Shown here piece by piece: positions 8,366 through 17,525 of a DNA stretch of 64,000 bases; the stretch's first letter is position 1, and every line of letters starts with the position of its first letter. The DNA is from Flavobacteriaceae bacterium PS02293 (GTDB taxonomy: Bacteria; Bacteroidota; Bacteroidia; Flavobacteriales; Weeksellaceae). Location: NCBI GenBank assembly GCA_029960045.1, contig JASCOV010000002.1, forward strand, positions 434,001 through 498,000, in the 5' to 3' direction. The notes beneath the pieces are model-generated. The model was not told the origin of the DNA and did not search any database. It saw only the letters and a list, made by a program, of their open reading frames with translations. A program made the position numbers and the translations under genes.

Positions 8366-9571
8366 CTATGCATTCCGCTTGATAAGTGCCATATAGAATC
8401 CGTCATAGCCTTCACTTGGCATTATCTTTTGATCTTTAATAAGAGTAAAATCAGGATTGTTTTTCAGAAATGTTTCTACTTGCTCATTGTTTTCAGAAGG
8501 TAAGATAGAACAAGTGGCATAAATCATTTGTCCTCCTTTTTTCAGAATTTTAGAATAATCTTGTAGGATCTGCTGTTGTTCTCCTTTGATTCTATCGATA
8601 AAAGCCTGATCTATTTTCCATTTGGAATCCGGATTTCTTTTCAAAACACCAAGTCCTGAACAAGGCGAATCGATCAATAATCTGTCTGCTTTCTCGTGGA
8701 GTCTCTTGATGACTTTGTTGTCAGAAATCAATCTTGCTTCTATATTGTGAGCCCCGGCTCTTTTTGCACGTCTTTTTAGTTCTGTCAGTTTCCAGCCGTA
8801 GATGTCAAGAGCAATGATTTGACCTTTGTTTTTCATCAAAGCTGCTAAATGTAAAGTTTTTCCGCCTGCACCCGCACAAGCATCTACAACTCGCATTCCT
8901 TCCTGAACATCCAGTAATTCTCCTATTTTCTGAGAACTTGCATCTTGAACTTCGAAGAAACCGTCTTTGAAAGCTGAGGTTAGGAAAACGTTTTTCTTTT
9001 CTGCCAATTGAATAGCATCCGGATAATTTTTAATTGTGAAAGCTTCTACATTTTCATCATTCAAATCTGCAATCAATTCTCTTGGTGTAGTTTTCAAAGT
9101 GTTGGCACGCAAAACTGTTGGAGCTTGCTCATTAAGAGCTACCATTTCTTTTTCCCAGTTTTTTCCCAATTCTTTTTCTAGGGTTTCAGCCAACCAATCC
9201 GGAATCGAATGTTCGATTGCTTTTGTAGGAACTGTTCCTTTTTTTAATTTAGTAAGAATATCGGCAACTTTGATTCCGTCGAATTCCTCAAATTTTTTGT
9301 AATGCGTTTTGCTCCAAAGCAAATATGCAATGATCATTTTATAAACATTCGTAGGCTTTACACTTTCGCCCATATAATATTCTAAGCGTTTTTTCCAACG
9401 GATGATGTTGTAAAAAATCTCAGAAACTACTCTTCGGTCTTCGCTTCCCCATTTTCTGTGGGCTTTCAAAAGTCTTTCTATAACCTTGTCTGCGTATTTT
9501 CTGTCTTCGAAAAAAGTTTCCTGCAGACAGTCATGAATTCCGATTAAAAGGTTGCGGTGTATAAGTTCCAT
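8366..9571 (-). CDS. RsmB-like 16S rRNA (cytosine-C5) methyltransferase
   Basis: SAM-dependent m5C RNA methyltransferase of the NOL1/NOP2/Sun family, 401 aa. The N-terminal 130 residues are helical and NusB-like, as in RsmB. The Rossmann catalytic domain has the SAM loop DACAGAGGKT, the motif IV DSPCSGLG with one catalytic Cys, and motif VI YATCSILPSENNEQV with the second. It is slightly shorter than E. coli RsmB (429 aa). The target cytosine is inferred from the family. It is a single gene with a long leader if the promoter element at 9671 is used. Confidence 0.88.
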   Translation of the reverse strand: MELIHRNLLIGIHDCLQETFFEDRKYADKVIERLLKAHRKWGSEDRRVVSEIFYNIIRWKKRLEYYMGESVKPTNVYKMIIAYLLWSKTHYKKFEEFDGIKVADILTKLKKGTVPTKAIEHSIPDWLAETLEKELGKNWEKEMVALNEQAPTVLRANTLKTTPRELIADLNDENVEAFTIKNYPDAIQLAEKKNVFLTSAFKDGFFEVQDASSQKIGELLDVQEGMRVVDACAGAGGKTLHLAALMKNKGQIIALDIYGWKLTELKRRAKRAGAHNIEARLISDNKVIKRLHEKADRLLIDSPCSGLGVLKRNPDSKWKIDQAFIDRIKGEQQQILQDYSKILKKGGQMIYATCSILPSENNEQVETFLKNNPDFTLIKDQKIMPSEGYDGFYMALIKRNA

Positions 9572-9670
9572 TGATTATGATAAAATGTTATGATTTACTA
9601 TTTGAGAATGTGTGTTTTACAAATTACTTCAGTGGTCAATTTGGAACGAAAGTAACTGTATTTCAATCTG

Positions 9671-9705
9671 CAAAGTTAATGATTTTAAATTAATTTTTCT
9701 TTCAA
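9671..9705 (-). promoter_or_regulatory. Possible promoter of the rRNA methyltransferase gene
   Basis: Minus-strand TAACTTTG at 9671-9678 with TTG at 9703-9705, 24 bp apart. This is one base longer than the usual 17-23 bp spacing. It would give a leader of about 100 nt. Confidence 0.35.
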
Positions 9706-9782
9706 ATCTTGTCTTAAGAAAAGCTTAAGTAAAATCATGAATATTAATTTTATATTAATTTTTTCAAATATGTTTAATTATT

Positions 9783-9807
9783 TTGTTTAACAATTTTGTC
9801 AAAACAA
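9783..9807 (+). promoter_or_regulatory. Putative TetR operator, copy 1
   Basis: 25-bp sequence with perfect 6-bp outer arms, TTGTTT and AAACAA, around a 13-nt core. It matches copy 2 at 22 of 25 positions and lies exactly 50 bp before it. It covers the -33 box of the regulator's promoter. Confidence 0.5.
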
Positions 9808-9825
9808 ATGATTGGTATAAATTTG
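9796..9825 (+). promoter_or_regulatory. Promoter of the tetR gene
   Basis: TTG at 9796-9798, 19 bp, then TAAATTTG at 9818-9825: a full match to the Bacteroidota TTG-N17-23-TAnnTTTG promoter. Transcription would start near 9830, which rules out the upstream TTG start at 9783 and supports ATG 9846. Confidence 0.6.
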
Positions 9826-9832
9826 CACAAAA

Positions 9833-9857
9833 TTGTTTAACAAAAATGTCAAAACAA
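9833..9857 (+). promoter_or_regulatory. Putative TetR operator, copy 2
   Basis: Second copy of the 25-bp element, with the same TTGTTT/AAACAA arms. It differs from copy 1 at three adjacent core positions. It spans the predicted transcription start and the ATG at 9846, an ideal place for autorepression. Confidence 0.5.
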
Positions 9858-10439
9858 GAAAAAAAAGACCAAACACAGGAATTAATCAAAGAGACAACGA
9901 AGAATTTATTCTTTGTTCAGGGTAAGTTTGATGCCACTACGCAAGAGATTGCTGACGAAGCTGGTGTCAACAGAACGCTTATTAATTACTATTTCAGATC
10001 CAGAGATAATTTGGTTCAGATTGTATTTGATGAAGCGCATAAAGTAGAAAAGGAAAAATCTGAAATCGTAATGAGATCTGATATTGACTTTAAGGAAAAA
10101 ATAAGTCAGTTTATCGATGGTAGTTTATCAACTAGTCTTCAGTATCCTTATCTCGAAACCTATATCGTTTCCCAAATTAATAAAGGAAATTGCCATAAAC
10201 GAGATGTGGAAAAAGAGGATCTTGAAAGATTTTATAAGGACATCAAAAAAGAGATGGAATTAGGAACTATAGAAAAAATGGAACCTATCCAATTCATTTT
10301 TAATATGATCTCTTTATTGGTTTTTCCAAGTGCAATCAGACCTTTATTTATGGAAAATATGATGATTGATGATAAAGAATTTGACAGGTTGATTGCGGAC
10401 AGAAAAGAGATTATTCTCAATATGCTTTTTAAAAATTAA
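9846..10439 (+). CDS. TetR/AcrR-family transcriptional regulator
   Basis: DNA-binding regulator of 197 aa from ATG 9846. The N-terminal helix-turn-helix (about residues 10-57) has the family pattern TTQEIADEAGVNRTLINYYF followed by RSRDNL. The C-terminal ligand-binding domain is helical, with TetR_C-like hydrophobic segments near residues 145-165. It lies 99 bp upstream of, and on the same strand as, a TolC-adaptor-RND set, so it most likely controls that efflux system and itself. Duplicated operator-like sequences flank its promoter. The ligand is unknown. Confidence 0.88.
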   Translation: MSKQEKKDQTQELIKETTKNLFFVQGKFDATTQEIADEAGVNRTLINYYFRSRDNLVQIVFDEAHKVEKEKSEIVMRSDIDFKEKISQFIDGSLSTSLQYPYLETYIVSQINKGNCHKRDVEKEDLERFYKDIKKEMELGTIEKMEPIQFIFNMISLLVFPSAIRPLFMENMMIDDKEFDRLIADRKEIILNMLFKN

Positions 10440-10538
10440 TTTGAAATAATTAAAAAGTGTTAAAGTATTTATAAAATCGGATCGTCACTTAAGATAGGAT
10501 TAAGCTCAAAAAAATAAAAATATAGAACAAATTAAATT

Positions 10539-11891
10539 ATGAATAGAAAACTTGTAACTGCAAAAAGGCTAAAATTAGGAATAGCTGCAGCATTTATGAT
10601 TTTCGGCTCTACTTCAGCATTTTCGCAACAGCAAGTGTCTTTGCAGGAAGCTATAAAACAAGCATTGCAAAATAAAGCAGAAGCTAAAAAGGCAGCGCTT
10701 GAGGTTAAAAGAGCAGAACTGAAAATTACTGAAGCCAGAGCTGGAGCATTACCACAAATAAGTGCTACTGCAGGTTTAACTTATAATCCAATTATTCAGG
10801 AATCACTTTTGGAATTCGGTGGAGAAAAAATACGTGCACAGTTGGGGCAGCCTTGGTCATCTAGTGCTGTAGTAACTTTGAATCAGGCAATTTTTGACCA
10901 AAGAGTTTTTACAGGCCTAAAAGCAGCAAAATCCACCAGAGAATTTTATGTTCTGAATGCACAACTTTCCAACGAACAGATTATCGAGAATGTAGCAACG
11001 GCTTATTATCAGGTTTTTGTACAGGAAGAAAATCTTAAAACTTTAAATGTAAGTTACACCAATACTGAAAAAGTAAGAAACGTAATCAAAAGTTTGGTGG
11101 ATAATGGTTTAGCCAAAGGAATCGATCTTGATCGTACCAATGTCCAGCTAACTAATATCAGCGCCAGCAGACAACAGTTGGTAAACGCAGTGGAGCTTTC
11201 CAAAAACTCTTTGAAGTTTTATATGGGTGTTCCTATTGATAAACAAATCGAGCTTGAAGAAAAATCTATCGAGCCAAGACCGGAACTTATCGCCGGAAAT
11301 GTAAATCTTGATGACCGTACAGAAATCAAAGTTTTGAACAAAAACAGAGAACTTCTTCAATTCAATAAAAAAGCAACAGAAGCTTACTTGTATCCAACTG
11401 TTGGCCTGCAGGCAAACTATGGATGGGGTGGACAAGGTGCGAAATTTCCTTTGACTAATGGCCTTAAAAATGGAGTGCTTTGGAGCGATTATTCTGCAAT
11501 TGGTTTAAATGTCAATATTCCGATTTTTACAGGCGGTGCTACGAAATCTAAGATTCAGCAAACGGATATTGATATTTTATCACTTGATCAAGATATTCAA
11601 TCGACTCAGTTAAGTTTAAGTTTGGATTACAAAAATGCGATTACGAATATGGAAAACTCCATTATTAATATCGAAAGTATGAAAGGTAATGTTGAGCTTG
11701 CGGAAAAAGTACAGAAAGATACACAATCCAACTACCAATACGGTTTGGCAACTTTGACAGAAGTTCTTGATTCTGAAAATGCGCTTACTGATGCAAAACA
11801 AAATTACACGACTTCATTATTAGATTACAAACAAGCTGAAATCAAATTAATCAAAGCAAAAGGAGAACTTAATACATTACAAAATCCATAA
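10539..11891 (+). CDS. TolC-family outer-membrane efflux protein
   Basis: Outer-membrane channel of a tripartite efflux system, 450 aa. The signal peptide ends near SAFSQ (about residue 30). Two repeats of the OEP fold are seen, each with long helices (Ala/Lys/Glu-rich coiled-coil segments near 40-75, 150-215 and 350-430). The double-repeat length is normal. It is the first structural gene of the operon; only 7 bp separate its stop from the adaptor gene. The Asn/Leu-rich C-terminus (GELNTLQNP) ends normally. Confidence 0.9.
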   Translation: MNRKLVTAKRLKLGIAAAFMIFGSTSAFSQQQVSLQEAIKQALQNKAEAKKAALEVKRAELKITEARAGALPQISATAGLTYNPIIQESLLEFGGEKIRAQLGQPWSSSAVVTLNQAIFDQRVFTGLKAAKSTREFYVLNAQLSNEQIIENVATAYYQVFVQEENLKTLNVSYTNTEKVRNVIKSLVDNGLAKGIDLDRTNVQLTNISASRQQLVNAVELSKNSLKFYMGVPIDKQIELEEKSIEPRPELIAGNVNLDDRTEIKVLNKNRELLQFNKKATEAYLYPTVGLQANYGWGGQGAKFPLTNGLKNGVLWSDYSAIGLNVNIPIFTGGATKSKIQQTDIDILSLDQDIQSTQLSLSLDYKNAITNMENSIINIESMKGNVELAEKVQKDTQSNYQYGLATLTEVLDSENALTDAKQNYTTSLLDYKQAEIKLIKAKGELNTLQNP

Positions 11892-11898
11892 TAAAACT

Positions 11899-12960
11899 AT
11901 GAAAAAGACTTTAATATATATCATCGTAGCAGCTGTACTTATAGGTTTAGCAGCTTGGAAAATTGCCGATAATAAAAAGAAGCAGGAAACTGAAGTAAAA
12001 GAAGTAGCAAAACAGGTTGATAAAATCAATGTGAATGTTGTGACAACTTCAAGAACTAATATTGATACAGATTATTCAGCTAACGGAACTTTTATTCCTA
12101 AGCAAGAAACTAATCAATCAGCTGATATTGCTGGTAGAGTTGTAAGTGTTTTTGTGAAAGAAGGCTCACGAGTTTCTGCCGGACAAGTTTTGGCAACCAT
12201 AAAAAGAGACGCTATCGAGGTTGATGTAACTCAGGCACAAAACAATTTACAAAATGCAATCGCTGATAACCAACGTTACGAAAATGCTTTTAAATCAGGA
12301 GGAGTGACAAAACAACAATTGGATAATTCCAGATTGCAACTTAAAAATGCACAGGCTGCACTTAGAGCTCAAGGTGTAAGAGTGAATGATACAAGTGTTC
12401 GCGCAGGAATCAGTGGAACAATCAATAAAAAAATGGTGGAGCCTGGAGCTGTAGTTGCAACTGGAACTTCATTATTCGAAATCGTCAATATCAATTCTCT
12501 TAAACTTTCAGTTTTGGTTGACGAAAGTCAGGTTGGAAGAATCCAGATTGGACAAACAGTGAACATTAATGTGAATGTTTTACCGGACGAATCTTTCAGT
12601 GGTAGAATTACTTTCATCGCTCCAAAAAGTGATGCTTCTCTTAACTTCCCGGTTGAAATTGAAGTTCAGAACAAAGGAAACTTAAAAGCTGGTATGTACG
12701 CAACAGCTGTTTTCAAAACCAATCACGGTGCTGAAACTCAGAATATGCTGACAGTTCCTGCAGAAGCTTTTGTAAATGGTGTAAGTTCAGGCCAATTGTT
12801 CATCGTTCAAAACGGAACTGCAAAATTAATCACGGTACAAACAGGAAAAGTTTATGGCGACAAAGTTCAGATCATCAGCGGTCTTAATGGCGGCGAGCAA
12901 GTAATCACAAGCGGACAGATCAACTTAGACAACGGTTCAAAAATCAATATCGTAAAGTAA
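11899..12960 (+). CDS. RND efflux periplasmic adaptor subunit (membrane fusion protein)
   Basis: Periplasmic adaptor of 353 aa linking pump and channel. An N-terminal membrane anchor covers about residues 4-20. A lipoyl/biotinyl-like half motif (ADIAGRVVSVFVKEGSRVSA) starts near 75. A short alpha-hairpin around 115-160 is followed by the second lipoyl half, a beta-barrel domain with VNVNVLPDESFSGRITF and a membrane-proximal domain. No lipobox was found, so the anchor is a transmembrane helix rather than lipid. It sits 7 bp from its neighbours on both sides within one operon. Confidence 0.9.
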   Translation: MKKTLIYIIVAAVLIGLAAWKIADNKKKQETEVKEVAKQVDKINVNVVTTSRTNIDTDYSANGTFIPKQETNQSADIAGRVVSVFVKEGSRVSAGQVLATIKRDAIEVDVTQAQNNLQNAIADNQRYENAFKSGGVTKQQLDNSRLQLKNAQAALRAQGVRVNDTSVRAGISGTINKKMVEPGAVVATGTSLFEIVNINSLKLSVLVDESQVGRIQIGQTVNINVNVLPDESFSGRITFIAPKSDASLNFPVEIEVQNKGNLKAGMYATAVFKTNHGAETQNMLTVPAEAFVNGVSSGQLFIVQNGTAKLITVQTGKVYGDKVQIISGLNGGEQVITSGQINLDNGSKINIVK

Positions 12961-12967
12961 CAGAAGA

Positions 12968-15900
12968 ATGAAGTTAGCAGAAATATCCATTAAAAGACCA
13001 TCCCTCGTTATCGTACTATTTACGATTCTGACGCTGGGAGGTTTGTTAAGTTACTCCATGATGGGGTACGAGTTGATCCCGAAATTTGAAACCAATATGG
13101 TAACGATTTCTACCGTTTATCCGGGAGCTTCGCCTGCAGAGGTAGAAACATCGGTGACGCGTAAGATCGAGGATGCCGTTGGTTCTTTGGAAAACGTAAA
13201 AAAAGTAGAATCATCTTCATACGAAAGTTTATCGGTAATTATGGTTCAGCTAAACACTGGCGCCGACGTGAACTATGCTTTGAATGATGCTCAAAGAAAG
13301 GTAAATGCTATTTTGGCAGATCTTCCGGAGGATGCAGATCCGCCGTCATTACAGAAGTTCTCATTGGATGATCTCCCGATTATGACTTTGAGTATCTCAA
13401 GTAATAAACTAAATAACAAAGATCTTTATGACCTTTTAGATAAAAAAATAGAACCTATTTTCTCCCGTGTAAACGGTGTTGCTCAGGTTGACCTTGTTGG
13501 TGGGCAGGAGAGAGAGATTCAGGTAAGTTTGGATGAGAAAAAGATGCAAGGTTACGGTCTTGCAATCGCAGATGTACAGCAGGCGATTTTGTCTTCAAAC
13601 TTAGATTTCCCAACGGGCGCTTTGAAAACAAGAACTTCAAGATCTACAATCAGACTTTCCGGAAAATACAGAGATGTACAAGAAATGAACAACCTTGTGG
13701 TTTCCAACAAAGATGGCGCGCAGGTTCGTTTGTCTGATATTGCAACGGTTTTCGATACGCAGAAAGATATCGAGAAAGTAGCGAGATACAATCAGAATTC
13801 TACTATTCTGATGCAGATCAAAAAACAATCTGATGCGAATGCAGTATCGGTTTCAGAATTGGTACAAAAGACTATTGCTCAGGTTGAAGGTAATTATAAA
13901 GTTCAGGATATCAAAGTTAACATTGTAGATGATACAACCGACTTTACGCTTGAAGCGGCCGATCACGTGATCTTCGATTTATTCCTGGCGATTATTTTGG
14001 TGGCAGTTGTAATGTTATTATTCCTTCACAATATCAGAAATGCATTCATCGTAATGGTTTCGATTCCGGTTTCGTTGATTGCAACGGTGATTGGAATGTA
14101 TTTGATGGGATATACTTTGAACTTGATGAGTTTATTGGGACTTTCACTCGTGGTAGGTATTCTTGTAGATGATGCGATTGTGGTTCTGGAGAACGTTTAC
14201 CGTCATATGGAGATGGGAAAAAGCAGAATCCGTGCAGCTTATGATGGTGCTTCCGAAATTGGATTTACGGTAACAGCGATTACGATGGTAATTGTCGTGG
14301 TATTCTTACCGATTGCGATGAGTTCCGGTTTGGTTTCTGATATCCTGGCGCAGTTCTGTGTAACTGTAGTTATTGCGACGATGTTCTCATTATTAGCTTC
14401 ATTCACCATTATTCCTTGGTTATCATCAAGATATGGTAAATTGGTTCATTTGACAGGAAAAAATCCTTTTGAAAAATTCATCCTTTGGTTCGAAAAACAA
14501 TTGGAGAAATTCACACATTGGATTTCAGGAATTCTTGAATGGGCGCTTAAATCTGGATTAAGAAGAATAATGGTTGTCATAGTTACTTTCGTTATTTTGA
14601 TTGCTTCATTTATGTTAGTCGCATTCGGATTTATCGGTGGAGAATTCTTCCCGAAAATGGACAGAGGACAGTTCCTTGTTCAAATGGAATTATCAAAAGA
14701 TGCTTCAGTCGAGAAAACCAATCAGGTAACTCTGGCAGTTGAAAAATATTTAAGAGATGATAAAGATGTAGTAGATATGATTACCACAGTTGGTCAGCAG
14801 TCATCAGGTTTTGGTGGAGCGCAGGCAACTTTGTACCAATCAGAAATCCAAGTAATTTTGGTTGATAAATCTGAACGTGCAGAAAGTACGGACATCAAAT
14901 CAGCAAAAATAAAGAGAGCTTTAGAAGAGAAATTCACTGGCGTTGAGTTCAAAACAGCACCAATCGGATTGATGGGAGCAGACAATGCACCAATCGAAAT
15001 GGTGGTAACTGCTCAGGACAATGCAACAGCAAATAAGGAAGCGAACAGAATCTTGGAATTACTGAAAAAAGTGCCAGGTTCCGTAGATGCGGAATTGTCC
15101 ACTGACTCTGGAAGTCCGGAAGTTCAGGTAAATATCGACAGAGATAAAATGTCTTCTTTAGGTTTAAATCTTTCCAGCGTAGGACAAACGATGCAGACTG
15201 CATTTAGTGGAAATACAGACGGGAAATTCAGAGCCGGAGAATATGAATATGATATCAACATCCGTTTTGGTGATGCCAACAGACAATCGATTGATGACGT
15301 TAGAAACTTAATGTTCACCAATCCTTCCGGACAGCAGATAAGATTGAGCCAGTTTGCAGATGTGAAAATGGGTTCAGGGCCAAGTTTGCTGGAACGTAGA
15401 GACAAAGCGCCTTCCGTAAAAGTAAAATCTAAAGTGGTAGGTCGTCCTGTAGGAGATGTTGCCAACGAATGGGCGGCTCAGTTTATGGACAACGAAAAAA
15501 CCAAACCAGCCGGCGTAAGCTACATCTGGAGTGGTGATATGGAAAATCAGACCGAAGGTTTCGGTACATTAGGAATCGCTTTGTTAGCGGCTATTGTATT
15601 GGTTTATTTGGTAATGGTTTCCTTGTATGACTCGTTTGTTTATCCGTTTGTGGTATTGTTCTCAATTCCATTGGCGTTGATTGGAGTTATGGTAATCCTT
15701 GCCATCACAGGAAATTCATTGAATATCTTTACGATGCTCGGGATGATCATGTTGATTGGTTTGGTAGCCAAGAATGCGATTATGATTGTCGATTTTGCCA
15801 ATATGAGGAAAGCAGCTGGAGCAAGTACACACGACGCTTTGATTCAGGCCAACCACGCACGTCTTCGTCCGATTTTGATGACAACGATTGCGATGATCTT

Positions 15901-16156
15901 TGGTATGATCCCGATTGCAATTGCAAAAGGAGCAGGAGCGGAGATGAACAACGGTTTGGCTTGGGTAATCATTGGTGGTTTGACATCATCATTGTTCCTT
16001 ACTTTGATTATCGTACCAGTTGTTTATTCATTATTTGATTCATTATTAAGAAGAATGGGCAAAGGTGAACCAGTTGATTATGATGCTGAAATGAAAGCAG
16101 ACTATAAACACAGAGATTTAAGTGAAGACGGATTTACACCGAAACACATAGATTAA
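12968..16156 (+). CDS. RND efflux transporter permease, HAE-1/AcrB-like
   Basis: Inner-membrane proton-driven drug exporter of 1062 aa, the full length for the family. It has 12 transmembrane helices in two pseudo-repeats, with two large periplasmic loops. The paired aspartates of TM4 required for proton coupling are present in GILVDDAIVVLENV. The TM10 segment GLVAKNAIMIVDFAN has the conserved lysine. IKRPSLVIVLF opens the protein as usual. The three-gene operon plus TetR suggests export of toxic hydrophobic compounds; the actual substrates cannot be read from sequence. Confidence 0.93.
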   Translation: MKLAEISIKRPSLVIVLFTILTLGGLLSYSMMGYELIPKFETNMVTISTVYPGASPAEVETSVTRKIEDAVGSLENVKKVESSSYESLSVIMVQLNTGADVNYALNDAQRKVNAILADLPEDADPPSLQKFSLDDLPIMTLSISSNKLNNKDLYDLLDKKIEPIFSRVNGVAQVDLVGGQEREIQVSLDEKKMQGYGLAIADVQQAILSSNLDFPTGALKTRTSRSTIRLSGKYRDVQEMNNLVVSNKDGAQVRLSDIATVFDTQKDIEKVARYNQNSTILMQIKKQSDANAVSVSELVQKTIAQVEGNYKVQDIKVNIVDDTTDFTLEAADHVIFDLFLAIILVAVVMLLFLHNIRNAFIVMVSIPVSLIATVIGMYLMGYTLNLMSLLGLSLVVGILVDDAIVVLENVYRHMEMGKSRIRAAYDGASEIGFTVTAITMVIVVVFLPIAMSSGLVSDILAQFCVTVVIATMFSLLASFTIIPWLSSRYGKLVHLTGKNPFEKFILWFEKQLEKFTHWISGILEWALKSGLRRIMVVIVTFVILIASFMLVAFGFIGGEFFPKMDRGQFLVQMELSKDASVEKTNQVTLAVEKYLRDDKDVVDMITTVGQQSSGFGGAQATLYQSEIQVILVDKSERAESTDIKSAKIKRALEEKFTGVEFKTAPIGLMGADNAPIEMVVTAQDNATANKEANRILELLKKVPGSVDAELSTDSGSPEVQVNIDRDKMSSLGLNLSSVGQTMQTAFSGNTDGKFRAGEYEYDINIRFGDANRQSIDDVRNLMFTNPSGQQIRLSQFADVKMGSGPSLLERRDKAPSVKVKSKVVGRPVGDVANEWAAQFMDNEKTKPAGVSYIWSGDMENQTEGFGTLGIALLAAIVLVYLVMVSLYDSFVYPFVVLFSIPLALIGVMVILAITGNSLNIFTMLGMIMLIGLVAKNAIMIVDFANMRKAAGASTHDALIQANHARLRPILMTTIAMIFGMIPIAIAKGAGAEMNNGLAWVIIGGLTSSLFLTLIIVPVVYSLFDSLLRRMGKGEPVDYDAEMKADYKHRDLSEDGFTPKHID

Positions 16157-16173
16157 TATTTATAATTAAGTTG

Positions 16174-16207
16174 AAAGCCGCTTCGTTTTGTTACGAAGCG
16201 GCTTTTT
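16174..16207 (+). terminator. Terminator of the RND efflux operon
   Basis: Perfect 12-bp GC-rich stem (AAAGCCGCTTCG and complement), an 8-nt loop and a T run. It starts 18 bp after the pump stop codon. Confidence 0.88.
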
Positions 16208-16280
16208 TGTTTTAAAAATTTTGAATAAAAAAGACTCCCAGAAAAATCTGAAAGCCTTCAATATATTTTTAAATCTAAGA

Positions 16281-16727
16281 TTAATCAGCCATTACTTCGC
16301 CAGACTTTCTGTAGATGAAATTTCCATAAATATGTCTTCTCGCAAAACGGCTTGGAGAATCAGAGTTCACCATTTTGATATAGATATTTCTTGGAACACC
16401 GATGTATTCGAACATTTTACCATTCAAATGTTGCACTTTCAAAATTGATTTCTCAAGATAGAAATCTGTAATGATGGATGTTGTAATTGTGTCCGTGTAT
16501 TCTTCTTTATATTTTTCCTGAGTTTCCTCGTGGATGCTCACTAGAAAGTGGTAAGCCTCGATCACAGATTTGCTTTTGTCTTCTGCTTCCAGTTTTCCAG
16601 CTTCGTCATTCACAAATTTGTCAGGATGTGTGTCCTTCATTGTGTTTCTGTAAATGGTTTTTAAGTCTTTAAGAGTTGCAGTTTTGTCAACGCCAAGAAG
16701 CTTTCTGTGTTCGCCTATTCGTTTCAT
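16281..16727 (-). CDS. J-domain/KTSC-domain fusion protein
   Basis: 148-aa protein that joins two small domains. The N-terminus is J-domain-like (residues 8-70), with the HPD tripeptide at 34-36 and LKTIYRNTMKDTHPDKF helix pattern, so it could stimulate an Hsp70. The C-terminal part (about 90-142) resembles the KTSC domain, whose role is linked to RNA or lysyl-tRNA synthetase contexts but is not settled. There is no signal peptide, so it is cytoplasmic. It is a single gene with its own promoter element. The domain calls are good; the role is unknown. Confidence 0.78.
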   Translation of the reverse strand: MKRIGEHRKLLGVDKTATLKDLKTIYRNTMKDTHPDKFVNDEAGKLEAEDKSKSVIEAYHFLVSIHEETQEKYKEEYTDTITTSIITDFYLEKSILKVQHLNGKMFEYIGVPRNIYIKMVNSDSPSRFARRHIYGNFIYRKSGEVMAD

Positions 16728-16749
16728 ATTGAGGTATTATTTCGGGGTG

Positions 16750-16757
16750 CAAAATTA
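16750..16757 (-). promoter_or_regulatory. Putative -7 element for the J/KTSC gene
   Basis: Minus-strand TAATTTTG, full TAnnTTTG match, 22 bp upstream of the start codon. Confidence 0.4.
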
Positions 16758-16837
16758 GGCTTTTAAATTTTAAAAATCATAACTTATTCATTATTAATTT
16801 CTTTGATTAATAAAAGTTAATTTTTGGATATGAAAAT

Positions 16838-17338
16838 TTACTTATTAGTCAGTATTTTTTCAATTGACTCTAAAATTTCTTTTTCCACGATTTCTTCTGT
16901 TAGTGTTTCCAGCGTATAGCTTTGTTCCTTCATCGCAGCCGTTCCTTCGCCGTTTTGAAAAATAGTGTCTTGGTGGATTCCGATTTTCTTGTAATATTTG
17001 TCCGCAGTTAACATGATGTGTGGAAACTTATTATTCGTATAAAAATTGGAATCTACATTTCTGGAAATCTGAAGTTTAATGTTTGGCTGTGCGCTGATTC
17101 CCGTTCCGCTTTTACTTTCTTCATTGATGGTAATTTTGCAACCGAATCCATTTTGCCTCAGCATTCTTCGGAATTCCTGCATCTTCGGGTCAATCAAGTT
17201 CTTGCATAAAATTTTGAAACCTTCAACAAAGAGATCTTCTTCGCTTTTCTGCTTCTCCTGACTTTCCTTCAGTTTTTGTTCTTCCGATTTCAGATTTGAA
17301 AAAAGGGAATTCAGTTTATTTATATTTTCTTCCTTCAT
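16838..17338 (-). CDS. Hypothetical cytoplasmic protein, 166 aa
   Basis: Not recognised. Residues 1-45 are a Lys/Glu/Gln-rich coiled coil (KSEEQKLKESQEKQKSEEDL). The rest is a mixed alpha/beta domain with strands such as GFGCKITINEES and FPHIMLTADKYYKKIGI. The C-terminus is a helix rich in Glu and Ile. No signal peptide, membrane segment or metal motif is seen. It lies alone between the J/KTSC gene and the META lipoprotein. The reading frame is credible from length and from codon use like its neighbours. Confidence 0.65.
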   Translation of the reverse strand: MKEENINKLNSLFSNLKSEEQKLKESQEKQKSEEDLFVEGFKILCKNLIDPKMQEFRRMLRQNGFGCKITINEESKSGTGISAQPNIKLQISRNVDSNFYTNNKFPHIMLTADKYYKKIGIHQDTIFQNGEGTAAMKEQSYTLETLTEEIVEKEILESIEKILTNK

Positions 17339-17499
17339 TTGATGTTTTTTTTGAATTAATTTTTAACTTTTTCAAATATAATTAAAATCGTAAAATAGAA
17401 ATTGTTGTTGATGAAAAATACAAAGTGAAATTGATTTCGTTTACGGACTATAAATCTTCAAATTTGGACTTTAAAATTATTATGTTAAAAAGAAAACCT

Positions 17500-17507
17500 T
17501 ATCTTTG
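17500..17507 (+). promoter_or_regulatory. Putative -7 element for the META lipoprotein gene
   Basis: TATCTTTG lies 18 bp upstream of ATG 17526. It overlaps the alternative TTG start at 17505, which argues against that start. Confidence 0.45.
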
Positions 17508-17525
17508 GCTAGTAATCTATATCAA

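Noticed and set aside
9783..9845. TTG start for the TetR regulator
   Set aside because: The promoter's -33 and -7 boxes and the second operator copy occupy this stretch, so it would not be transcribed as coding sequence.
17505..17525. TTG start for the META lipoprotein
   Set aside because: It overlaps a -7 promoter box, and the ATG at 17526 gives a proper lipoprotein signal.
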